This document shows positions 9,316 through 17,236 of a stretch of 64,000 nt of DNA, piece by piece. The notes under the pieces were generated by a model that saw only the letters and a program-made list of their open reading frames with translations, ran no database searches and was not told where the DNA came from. Source of the stretch: Bradyrhizobium sp. 4 (lineage in GTDB: Bacteria > Pseudomonadota > Alphaproteobacteria > Rhizobiales > Xanthobacteraceae); assembly GCF_023100905.1 (NCBI RefSeq), contig NZ_CP064686.1, forward strand, positions 5,332,001 to 5,396,000. Reading direction: 5' to 3'. Positions within the stretch are counted from its first letter, which is position 1, and every line of letters begins with the position of its first letter. The position numbers were made by a program, and so were the translations under genes.

Positions 9316-10539
9316 ATGACCGCCCATTACGACGCCCTCGAGACGCGCGAGCAAGCCGCGCGCGAGGCCGATCTGTTCGCCCGCCTGCCCGGCGTGCTGC
9401 GCTCTGCGATGACCGCGCCCGCCTATGCTGATCGGCTGAAAGGGCTGGATCCGGCTACCGTGACCTCCAGGGCGGCATTGGCGGGCCTCCCAGTGCTGCG
9501 CAAGTCGGAACTCCCGGCCCTGCACAAGGCCTCCACGCCGTTCGGAGGGTTCGTCGCGGCGGCGCCCGGCTCCTTCGCCCGCCTCTTCACTTCCCCCGGC
9601 CCGATTTTCGAGCCGGAGGGGCGGCAGGCCGATCCGTGGCGCGGCGCACGGGCGCTGTTCGCGGCCGGGTTCCGGCCCGACGACATCGTGCTCAACACCT
9701 TCAGCTATCATCTCACCCCCGGCGGCTTCATCTTCGATGCGTCGGCCCGCGCGCTCGGTTGCGCCGTGATCCCGGCCGGTCCAGGGAATACCGAGCAGCA
9801 ATTCGAGCTGATCGAGGCCTACCGTCCCGTCGGCTACAGCGGCACGCCGGACTTCCTGAAGATCTTGCTCGATGCTGCCGCAAGCTCAGGACGCGACGTC
9901 TCCTCGATCAAGCGCGCGCTGGTCTCGGGCGCGGCCTTCCCGCCCTCGCTCCAGGCGGAGATCAAGGCGCGCGGCATCGACGCCTACCAGGCCTTCGGCA
10001 CCGCCGATCTCGGCCTCATCGCCTTCGAGACGAGCGCGCGCGACGGCATGGTCGTGAACGAGGATCTGGTCATGGAGATCGTCAAGCCCGGCACCGGCGA
10101 TCCCGTGGCCTCCGGCGACGTCGGCGAGATTGTCGTGACTTCGCTCGACCCGCACCATCCCTGGATCCGACTCGCTCTCGGCGACCTCACCGCGGCACTG
10201 CCGGGCACAAGCCCCTGCGGGCGCACCAACATGCGCATTAAGGGCTGGATGGGCCGCGCCGACCAGACCACCAAGGTCAAGGGCATGTTCGTCCGCCCGG
10301 AGCAGGTCGCCGAGATCGGCAACCGCCATCCCGCGCTCGGAAGATTACGCCTCGTCGTCACGCGTCAGGGCGAGGCCGATGCAATGACGCTGAAAGCGGA
10401 GACGGCGGTCGCGAACGACGCGTTGCGCGAGGAGATTGCAGGCACCTTGCGCGCAGTGACGAAGCTCGGAGGCGAGGTTGAATTCGTGAGGCCCGGCGCG
10501 CTTCCGAACGACGGCAAGGTGATCGCGGACGAGCGATAG
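9316..10539 (+). CDS. PaaK-like phenylacetate-CoA ligase family protein (AMP-dependent)
   Basis: A 407-residue adenylate-forming protein resembling phenylacetate-CoA ligase. It lacks a canonical TSGTTG loop: the equivalent region reads RLFTSPGPIFEPEG, close to that of PaaK-related proteins. A YSGTPDFLKILL stretch, an AFGTADLGLIAFE segment and a GRADQTTKVKGMFVRPEQV hinge match the family. It should activate an aryl or related acid with ATP and CoA. It starts 87 bp beyond the divergent epimerase and is not co-directional by overlap with livF, but it lies next to the liv operon and may serve the same catabolic route. Compared with PaaK (about 430 residues) it is slightly short. Confidence 0.85.
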   Translation: MTAHYDALETREQAAREADLFARLPGVLRSAMTAPAYADRLKGLDPATVTSRAALAGLPVLRKSELPALHKASTPFGGFVAAAPGSFARLFTSPGPIFEPEGRQADPWRGARALFAAGFRPDDIVLNTFSYHLTPGGFIFDASARALGCAVIPAGPGNTEQQFELIEAYRPVGYSGTPDFLKILLDAAASSGRDVSSIKRALVSGAAFPPSLQAEIKARGIDAYQAFGTADLGLIAFETSARDGMVVNEDLVMEIVKPGTGDPVASGDVGEIVVTSLDPHHPWIRLALGDLTAALPGTSPCGRTNMRIKGWMGRADQTTKVKGMFVRPEQVAEIGNRHPALGRLRLVVTRQGEADAMTLKAETAVANDALREEIAGTLRAVTKLGGEVEFVRPGALPNDGKVIADER

Positions 10540-10631
10540 ACATAGAGCGGCTCTCCAACAGAACGGGCCGCCGATCCGCTGGCTGGTGCAAGCACGTGGA
10601 GCAAGCGCTTCACGCGAGCGGGCGGCAACGA

Positions 10632-10825
10632 ATTCCCTGCGGGCAGGGAATCTCACGGAGATACGCGGTTCAAGCGGTCCACCAGCCCGCCCGCGCTCTC
10701 CGAATTTCTCGTGATTACAGAGCCTTGCGACAGCAGAGCCCTCGGCAGCTATGCGAATGCAATCCCACGAGCAGGGAATTACAAAGCGCCACCGCAGGGA
10801 ATTTTGAAGCGATCAGCAGGGAATT
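10632..10825. repeat. GCAGGGAATT decamer repeats and a perfect palindrome
   Basis: ATTCCCTGC (10632-10640) and GCAGGGAAT (10643-10651) form a perfect 9-bp inverted repeat with a 2-nt spacer. The same word recurs as GCAGGGAATT at 10771-10780, 10794-10803 and 10816-10825, spaced 23 and 22 bp apart. The roughly two-helical-turn spacing could suit a DNA-binding protein, but it may just be a decayed repeat element. Confidence 0.6.
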
Positions 10826-10889
10826 TGGAGCCTAGGCAAGCTAGGCGCGGGCGAGAATTCATGATCGGGAATCTCACCAGCGACTGACT

Positions 10890-10914
10890 CTGGGTGTCGA
10901 GGAGCGACACCCAG
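10890..10914. other. Perfect 10-bp stem-loop
   Basis: CTGGGTGTCG (10890-10899) pairs perfectly with CGACACCCAG (10905-10914) around AGGAG. No T-run follows, so it is not a typical intrinsic terminator. It lies 350 bp after the PaaK-like gene. Confidence 0.55.
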
Positions 10915-11154
10915 TGGCGATCTTCGGTATTGCCACAAGATATAGCTTAACCTATGGTTCGGGCAAGCAACAGTCGAGGTGTGCCTCGTCTTGGTGCCTG
11001 AGCGTTGTAGGGAGAAATCCCTCCGTTGAAGACATGGCGTTGCGATGGTCTAAAGGGCGTCGGCGGCATGAACCTAGTTCCCAACCAAGGGGGGCTTGTG
11101 TTCTGCAGCGACACCCTCCGCAGATCGACAGCCTCCTGAATTTAGGAGGCAGCT

Positions 11155-11860
11155 ATGCCGACAATCTTCAACAAGAAAGCTAAACCTACACCACACGTCA
11201 TTCGCGTCGATGAGGAGCCGCTCGCCCCTCCCGCTTTGCCGCGCGAGCATCAAGCGCTGCCGCTCGATCCCCGCATCAAGCTCGATGCGCGTATCCGCGC
11301 AGAATGCGTCGAAATCGTCGATACGAACGACCTCGTCGTCAATGACCGAAACGCCAAGAAGCATCCGGAACGTCAGATCGCGCTGCTTTGCGCCAATATC
11401 GAGGAGTTCGGCTTCACGACGCCGCTGCTGGTCGATGAGCGCAACAAGATCATCGCTGGACACGCGCGATATGCAGCAGCCAAACGTATCGGGTTGACGC
11501 ACCTCCCGGTCGTCAGACTGGACGCACCTTACGCCAGCACAAAAGCGCGCACTTGCTATCTCGGACAACAGGCTGGCCGAACTGGGCTCTTGGGACCTTG
11601 AAATCCTGTCCGAGGAATTTTCATTCTTATTCAACCCGCAAGGCGTCGAAATCTCGTTCGATCCGCGGCTCACCGGTTTCGATACCGGCGAGGTCGATCA
11701 AATCATTGTCGACGACCAAAATGAGCGCGAACGCGCAGATGCAGCGGACAAGAACATCCCGCTCCTGGAAGGCCCTGCGGTCTCTCTGAGAGGTGATCAA
11801 TGGGAATGCGCTGATCACCGCGTCCGATGCGGCGATGCCACCAAGGCGGACGATTATCAC
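11155..11860 (+). pseudogene. Relic of a ParB-N-domain DNA methylase (phage/plasmid type)
   Basis: The first part (ATG 11155) encodes a ParB/Sulfiredoxin-type N-terminal domain: VNDRNAKKHPERQIALLCAN, then IEEFGFTTPLLVDE and GHARYAAAKRIGL. Around 11521-11526 one extra base shifts the frame; the following frame restores HLTPAQKRALAISDNRLAEL, then SWDLEILSEEF and GDQWECADHRVRCGDAT. In intact relatives this is followed by a DNA-methylase domain with a DPPYN motif; none is visible here, so the gene is both frameshifted and 3'-truncated. Such genes sit on phages and integrative elements. The start has a good RBS (TTAGGAGG at 11143-11150). Confidence 0.8.
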
Positions 11861-12089
11861 GAGCTTAACGGTCACGGTGCAGGGGAGTCAGGTCTCCATG
11901 CCGGTGTGGCAGGCATGGATCATGCGGATGGTCCAAGACCTCCGATCAGGATGTCCCGAAACTTTTGCAATCCTAGCTGCCGCGTGCGGGCTGGAAGCTG
12001 TCATCGAGGAGCGGAAGCGGCGCGGCGAGGCTGAGATACTTGAACAGATCGAGCGCCTGCTGGAAGCCGCTAGGCTCTGGACGGTCTGA
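11793..12089 (+). CDS. Hypothetical small protein, possibly a gene remnant
   Basis: A 98-codon frame with GTG start; the last 60 residues, from an internal ATG at 11898, look protein-like (CPETFAILAAACGLEAVIEE then a charged helix EILEQIERLLEAA). No family is recognised. It overlaps the 3' end of the methylase relic. It could be a real small gene of the integrated element or chance. Confidence 0.25.
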   Translation: MINGNALITASDAAMPPRRTIITSLTVTVQGSQVSMPVWQAWIMRMVQDLRSGCPETFAILAAACGLEAVIEERKRRGEAEILEQIERLLEAARLWTV

Positions 12090-12195
12090 TCCGTCGACAC
12101 ACCGAAGGCTCGCACCGATTTCGAACAGAACGATAACAGCCCGGCCGGAGGAAGCCTCGGCCGTTGCGCACTTCACGGTCACAAAGGGGGACAAC

Positions 12196-12465
12196 ATGAC
12201 CGATCATGATCAGGCAAATAGACGGATAGGCGCCGCCGGCGAAAAGGATTACCAGGCTGGTTACGGCAAACCGCCTAAGCACACCCAATTTCAAAAGGGG
12301 ATTTCAGGCAAGCGACTGACGCAAGGCCTTGCGAGCACTTCCTTGGATGAAGCAGCCCTCGCATTGAAAGAAGCTGTAATGTTTCAGAATGTCTCCTCCC
12401 TGGCTGGCAGGCAGAGATCGAGCGGAGAACGATGTACAAGACATTTGGCGGCAACGTGGATCTAA
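12196..12465 (+). pseudogene. DUF5681-type protein, truncated
   Basis: From ATG 12196, with an AAAGGGGG ribosome-binding site just before it, the product has the DUF5681 hallmark DYQAGYGKPPKHTQFQKGIS. The family normally continues with a GNPKGRP-like stretch and a helical region to 150-200 residues. Here the sequence degenerates after about 50 residues and stops at 89. DUF5681 genes are common near phage and transposon genes. It follows the ParB/methylase relic, so both probably came with one mobile element. Confidence 0.65.
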
Positions 12466-12748
12466 ATCTCAGCCTTAGTTTTGAAGGTCCTCGCGGCGAT
12501 GCAGCTTCGGCTGCTTGTCGTTGCGCTTCCACACAGATCAGGGCTGCCGCGACCCAAGCTTGGTCGGCCGCCAAAAGCCCGCAAAAACCTCTAGCTAACG
12601 AGCCGCCAATATTCAGGGCCGAAACGCCGCGCCATCATCTAGGTACAGTCGGGCCTTGCCGAGGACGCCATCGAGATCGGCCCGCCGCAATTCCAATCCG
12701 TGATTAAAGTAAGTCGACGCCCCAATCGGCTCCTCAGCCACTGTCCCT

Positions 12749-13740
12749 CGTGAAGGCGATTTCGGCGGTATTCGAGCTGGGCTGCGCGATCACTGTGGCT
12801 CAGATCGTCTGGCGAGCTACAAAGGTGGTATTGCGCGCGTCTTTGGCCTTCTGCGCTGCTTTGGTTCGCGCCGACGGTGCTCTTCAACTGCGCAATGTGG
12901 GGACAGGCCGATTCAATCTGGACCTTCTTTACGCTCGTCTCCGTAGCGATGTTCATGCGGGACCGAAATGGCGTTTTGCCTTTCACGGTAGCTGTTTTCT
13001 AGGACCCCTATTTTTAGGCATGCTACTGCGCCGTAGGATCCACCCGGCATGGCTCGCCGCTGTTCCTGGGATCTATGTGGCTTTCGCAATTCCAGTTTTT
13101 GTCGCTGGCAGATCCTTGGCGTCCGTAGTAGGTGTCTATTTAGAACAAGCTCACACATTCCGACGCCTCACAATGAATGCAGCGAACATCTGGGCGTTGG
13201 CTGGGGTAGCGCCTACGAGATCGGAGCCGCCATCGGCCTAGTGCTTCCGGCTGCAGCGGACTTGCCCTGTCAATGTTCATCGCGCATTCCAGGCGAACGG
13301 GTCCGGAGTTTATTTTGCTCGCGGCGTGTGTATCTCTCATGCTGATCCCGTACCTGCTCCCCAAGATGCACGAGCGGTGCTTCTACGCGTTCGAACTTGC
13401 GTCCATTGCGCTCGCCTGCCTCAATCCGCCGCTATATGCCCTTCGCGGCGATTGCGCAGGTCGGCGGCGTGTTATCCCATCTTGCCTTCGAAAGCGGGAT
13501 CATCATGGGTTTACTGCCGGCGGCGCTTGGCAACACCTTTCTCGTGTTCTACCTCGTGCTTGATCTTTGGCGTGGCGAAGCTGGATTTCGCTTTGCGAGA
13601 CTTGCCTGGCTCGGCTTCATCGCGTCGACGGCGGGATTGTTCTCTTATCTGGTCTTCGAAGGGCCCTGGTGGAACATGTCTCCCGCCTACCTGATCGTCA
13701 CAGGTCTTGCCACCGCCATTACGGTGCGGCTTCAAAGAGT
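12749..13740 (+). pseudogene. Multiply frameshifted polytopic membrane protein, GT-C glycosyltransferase-like
   Basis: Successive frames give one coherent hydrophobic protein: VKAISAVFELGCAITVAQIV, then LLWFAPTVLFNCAMWGQADS, IWTFFTLVSVAMFM, FLGMLLRRRIHPAWLAAVPG, YLLPKMHERCFYAFELASIA, and PFAAIAQVGGVLSHLAFESG. The APTV...WGQADS loop and the YLLPKMHER motif are typical of GT87/GT39-like mannosyltransferase-type proteins. At least four frame changes are needed (near 12860, 12990, 13215, 13270 and 13430), so it cannot be expressed. It is a decayed integral-membrane sugar transferase, likely related to the surface-polysaccharide genes further on. Confidence 0.75.
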
Positions 13741-13870
13741 CGCAGCGCGTCCCGAGCAGCGGTCAAAAAGCAGCAGGGCCTGGCGTTGCGTAATTGCTGA
13801 GCAGCCTAAGCAGCGCGGCGTCCGCTTGGGCCGAAAAGCTGACAGCAAGGTTCCAATCAATAAACTCAGG

Positions 13871-14113
13871 TCAACTAGTCGCCTCGCTCCAGGCTCCGCG
13901 GTTATCGATGACAGCCGTCACACCATCGATGAAAGCTTGACACTCAGCGTGGGTCTTGAACGTGCCCCTGTACTTCCCGAATAGGAAGACGGTTCTGCCG
14001 TGACCCTTTCCGAAAAAGTACTGGCCGACGTGTCCGCCGCCTTCGTCTTTGAGCTCAATGCTACCAAGGCTTTGCACTGACTTGAGGTCTGTCTCGGGTA
14101 GCTTGATCCGCAC
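13871..14113 (-). CDS. Small hypothetical protein (80 aa)
   Basis: The frame starts at ATG 14113 and has balanced composition with a protein-like central part (GQYFFGKGHGRTVFLFGKYR, then THAECQAFIDGVTAVIDNRG). No family is recognised and there is no signal peptide. It stands alone between two decayed genes, so it may be a surviving small gene or a fragment. Confidence 0.35.
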   Translation of the reverse strand: MRIKLPETDLKSVQSLGSIELKDEGGGHVGQYFFGKGHGRTVFLFGKYRGTFKTHAECQAFIDGVTAVIDNRGAWSEATS

Positions 14114-14260
14114 ATGTGTCTCCGCGATTCAGGCCGGCTCCGTAATCCTATCATGAACTGCGCGGACTCCACACTTAGCGGCAAAATTGCTAGTCGCCCG
14201 TCAGCGCGCGCGCGTCTAAGGACTGTTAGCGGCCACACGGCAACCGGCGAGGCCAACAGA

Positions 14261-14590
14261 TCACCGCTTCGCCGCGTTGCCTGCCAATTCCATCGCTAGA
14301 TCCAGAGCTGCGACTCCGATTTGATCTGAAGAATTGGATTTGCAGCGCCGGTCCATCCAAGCGACAATCGCGGAGAAATCGCCGCCGCCGACAATTTCCC
14401 TGTCGGCACTCACGTTGAGCCCGCTGACGAAGCCCACGACTCAGGATTCGAACGCCGCCTTTACGACCGGGTTCTTCTTCATCCACGCGGTACAGGATTG
14501 CGAGCCGGCGCCGACGATCGTTGACGGGCATTCAGGCACGTTATCGGCACAAGTAGCATCACCACAACCGCGAGCAATCGTTCATCTATT
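14261..14590 (-). pseudogene. Decayed small secreted protein (Rap1a/Tai-like layout)
   Basis: On the minus strand a hydrophobic leader (LLAVVVMLLVPITCLNA) is followed, in another frame, by SQSCTAWMKKNPVVKAAFES, a TGA codon, and then VVGFVSGLN and FSAIVAWMDRRCKSNSSDQI to a TGA at 14261. Intact relatives have Trp where the TGA stands (ES-W-VVGF), so this looks like TGG to TGA. Small exported proteins with the W-VGF-SG and AWMD-C pattern are common in Bradyrhizobium and resemble Rap1a/Tai immunity-type proteins (recognition by pattern only). One frameshift and one nonsense codon inactivate it. Confidence 0.55.
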
Positions 14591-14840
14591 TCTCGAACCG
14601 AAAACCGTTACTTCCAGGGAGGCAATATCTAACAATTGCTTATGCCAGCTTGAACTCTGCTCGGCAAAGAGGCCGCTCAGCTCTTCCGAGGCAAGCGTTT
14701 GTTGCCTACGATCCTCGGGGACTCCAGTTTGGGGCTCTCGGAACTTCGCACCATTTCGGTTTGCCGAAATATTGCTTGCTCCGTCGGGCAAAACAGGAGT
14801 TTATAGGGTGCTGGTCTTGAGAAATTGAAGGAGCAGCCGG

Positions 14841-15062
14841 TTGGCAGAGGAAGTCCAAGCGTCTAGCGAGCTGTCGAAGATCGCCCGGCTAAATGGCGAC
14901 TTCAGACGAAATTACGGTCTTCTCCTCGGCGCATTTCTGTATCTGAGATCTATCAGCGCCGCGCGGGGGCGATCCTGGCTTTGGACCGGCTTGGCATCGA
15001 TCATCTGCTCAGTTGTGCTGAATTGGGTCGGCGAGCATATCTCTTCGTGGCCTGGTTGGTGA
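14841..15062 (+). CDS. Small hypothetical protein with one hydrophobic segment (73 aa)
   Basis: The TTG start at 14841 is preceded by AAGGAG with suitable spacing. The product has a charged N-terminus and a hydrophobic segment in its second half (TGLASIICSVVLNWVG). Family unknown. The serine recombinase gene begins 36 bp downstream on the same strand, so co-transcription is possible. Confidence 0.3.
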   Translation: MAEEVQASSELSKIARLNGDFRRNYGLLLGAFLYLRSISAARGRSWLWTGLASIICSVVLNWVGEHISSWPGW

Positions 15063-15098
15063 TAGGATCGGCTCGCAATATCGTGGCGGAGGCAAAAC

Positions 15099-16682
15099 AT
15101 GGCCAACGCACTGATCATTCGCCCTCGGGCTGATGTTCTGTCGCCGACCAGAACTGGGCGTGCAGCCCAATATGTGCGTATGTCAACGGACCATCAGCGA
15201 TACTCGACCCAAAACCAGGCGGCGGCCATCGCCGTCTATGCCGCGCAGCACGATCTGATCATTGTTCGCACCTACGCGGACGAGGGTCGGAGCGGACTTC
15301 GCATTCACCGCCGCGAGGGATTGATCGAGCTCATAGACGACGTCCGCAGCGGGCGGGCAGACTTTGATCATATCCTGGTTTACGACGTCAGTCGGTGGGG
15401 CAGATTCCAGGACGTTGATGAGAGTGCGTACTACGAATTCACCTGCCGCCAGACTGGGATCAAAGTCTGCTACTGTGCCGAGGAATTCGACAACGATGGG
15501 AGCGTGATCGCGAGTATTGTGAAAAATCTGAAAAGGGTGATGGCGGCGGAGTACTCAAGAGAGTTATCCGTCAAGGTTCACGCCGGTGCCTGCCGCGTTG
15601 CCAGCCTCGGCTTTAAGCAGGGCGGTGCCGTCAGCTACGGGCTGCAGCGCGAACTAGTCGACGAAAATCGTTGCCCGAGAGGCATCATTCTGGGCAGAGG
15701 TCAACGCAAGCATCTGCAAACAGACCGCGTGCTAATCAAACCCGGACCCCAACAAGAGCAGCAAATCGTCGCACAGATATTTCGAGAGTATGTCCTCCGT
15801 CGACGATCCCAAGCGTCCATCGTACGCTTGCTCAACAAAGAACAAGTTCCAAATCACAGGGGGACGCCATGGTCCGAAGGGATGATCCGCAACATATTGA
15901 GCAACGAAGCCTACATTGGCAACAGCGTCTATAACCGCAAGTCATTCCGGCTCAAGCAGGTGATGAAAAAGAACCCACCCGAATCATGGGTCAGAGCGAC
16001 GGGTTTGTATGAGCCAATCGTTGACAGAAGCGTTTTTCTCAAAGCTCAACAGCTTCTGAAAGAGCAGTATGTCAGGCTTTCGGACGAGCAATTGTTGAAG
16101 AAGCTGCGAGACGCGCTCGTGGCAAACGGGAAGTTGAGTGTCTCGATAATGGCGGCGACGGAGGGCGTGCCGAGCCCGCCTCTTTATGCATACCGTTTCG
16201 GCAGCCTGCGCGAAGCCTTCCAGCGGGTCGGCTATGTCAACTCTGATCGTGATTTTGATTACCTCGACGCGCGCCGACAGTCTGATGCTGAACTGCGGCA
16301 ACAGGGATCGAAGCTTGCGGCGCGCATTCGAGCCCTGGGCGCTGCGGCCATCTTGGACGAGGACACCAAAGTGCTGACTATTGGCGGCAGGCTGGCCATT
16401 TCTCTTCGGATGGCGCGCTACTACATCGCTCCACGGCATGCGCCCGCTTGGCTGGTACATCGACGGATTATCGAACCCGCCGAGCTCATTTTGGCGCTGA
16501 GGCTGGATCCAGCAACAAACAGACAGGTGACGGACTATTTTTTATTGCCGCTGAGTGAAATGGCCAAAGAGCGAATTAATCTCACGGCGACGCCTCGCTC
16601 CCGATTTGCGGCCTATCGTTGCCCCACAATCGAGGACGTCTTGCGAGCAATCATGACCAAAGTGGCGGCCCCGTCGACATAG
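15099..16682 (+). CDS. Large serine recombinase (site-specific recombinase, resolvase family)
   Basis: A 527-residue DNA recombinase. The resolvase catalytic domain covers about residues 20-165, with YVRMSTDHQ (nucleophile Ser29, Arg27), ADEGRSGLRIHRR, and VYDVSRWGRF. The recombinase domain follows (about 185-310; QQEQQIVAQIFREYVLRRRS, then HRGTPWSEGMIRNILSNEAY, IGNSVYNR). The C-terminal 200 residues are less conserved. No zinc-ribbon cysteines are seen. A GGCGGAGG ribosome-binding site precedes ATG 15099. This is the only intact recombination gene in an area of decayed mobile-element genes, so it may have mobilised part of it. Large serine recombinases integrate or excise elements without host factors, by Ser-linked double-strand exchange. 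Confidence 0.9.
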   Translation: MANALIIRPRADVLSPTRTGRAAQYVRMSTDHQRYSTQNQAAAIAVYAAQHDLIIVRTYADEGRSGLRIHRREGLIELIDDVRSGRADFDHILVYDVSRWGRFQDVDESAYYEFTCRQTGIKVCYCAEEFDNDGSVIASIVKNLKRVMAAEYSRELSVKVHAGACRVASLGFKQGGAVSYGLQRELVDENRCPRGIILGRGQRKHLQTDRVLIKPGPQQEQQIVAQIFREYVLRRRSQASIVRLLNKEQVPNHRGTPWSEGMIRNILSNEAYIGNSVYNRKSFRLKQVMKKNPPESWVRATGLYEPIVDRSVFLKAQQLLKEQYVRLSDEQLLKKLRDALVANGKLSVSIMAATEGVPSPPLYAYRFGSLREAFQRVGYVNSDRDFDYLDARRQSDAELRQQGSKLAARIRALGAAAILDEDTKVLTIGGRLAISLRMARYYIAPRHAPAWLVHRRIIEPAELILALRLDPATNRQVTDYFLLPLSEMAKERINLTATPRSRFAAYRCPTIEDVLRAIMTKVAAPST

Positions 16683-16777
16683 GGCAGCAGCCCCTCCGCT
16701 TCACTCCCGCGAGCCTCCATGGCTTCGAACATCCCGCGCAATGACTCGCTGCGATTGGTCCTACCGTTTTGTGGTCC

Positions 16778-17215
16778 TCACCCGTTGCTGGGCTTGACGC
16801 GCCTGAGGCCGCGTCGCTGCCGCGAAACGGCAGCCTTCTCGTACCGCTCCAGCCCCGAGAGTTCTCTTATTTGCCTTCGGTCAGCCCCCTCAATCACGGC
16901 CATGATCAAATATAGCCTAAGAGTGCGGAGACGATCCTGTCGGTTCCTGGCTTGAGCCAGATCTTAGAGTGCGGCTTCCATTGACTGACCGCTGAGTTCC
17001 TCCGCAAAGGCTGTATCGAACCCGGCGGAAGCAGAACCAGCGGCTTCGTCCCAACGAGATAAACCATGCCGATAGGCGTTGCGGCTCGATGCTGCTTTAC
17101 CAGCGCTTGTTTGCGGGCCCGTACTCTTCGCTGCATTTGCGCGATTGGCTTCGATTTGCCGGTTTGACGCCAACTTGCCTCGCTTGTTTCGCTTGTTTCG
17201 ATTGTCAGCGATCAA
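16778..17215 (-). pseudogene. Relic of a conserved rhizobial protein with an RANAAKSTGP...RHGLS N-terminus
   Basis: From ATG 17215 the product begins with the widespread ANRANAAKSTGPQTSAGKAA then SSRNAYRHGLS pattern of unknown function. An in-frame TAA at 16964-16966 breaks it after 83 residues. Reading on gives DLAQARNRQDRLRTLRLYL, a second stop, and after a shift ELSGLERYEKAAVSRQRRGL to a TGA at 16778, matching the C-terminal part of the family (LERYEKAA-SRRK). So the gene has at least one nonsense codon and one frameshift. Such genes are frequently multicopy near transposons. Confidence 0.65.
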
Positions 17216-17236
17216 TCAATCGCAAACTCAACGGCA

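Larger units (their letters stand above)
10540..11154. other. 615-bp non-coding region with short repeats and hairpins
   Basis: No convincing gene is seen. The stretch marks the change from well-packed core genes to decayed DNA. It contains a perfect palindrome, three evenly spaced decamer repeats, an inverted repeat GCCTAG/CTAGGC at 10830-10846 and a 10-bp stem at 10890-10914, listed separately where notable. Confidence 0.5.

Noticed and set aside
8120..9319. 399-codon open frame on the plus strand over the AGE epimerase gene
   Set aside because: It is the antisense shadow of a clearly recognised gene, with arginine/aspartate-rich composition and no family features.
10890..10914. Hairpin as an intrinsic terminator of the PaaK-like gene
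   Set aside because: No T-run follows and it lies 350 bp beyond the stop codon.
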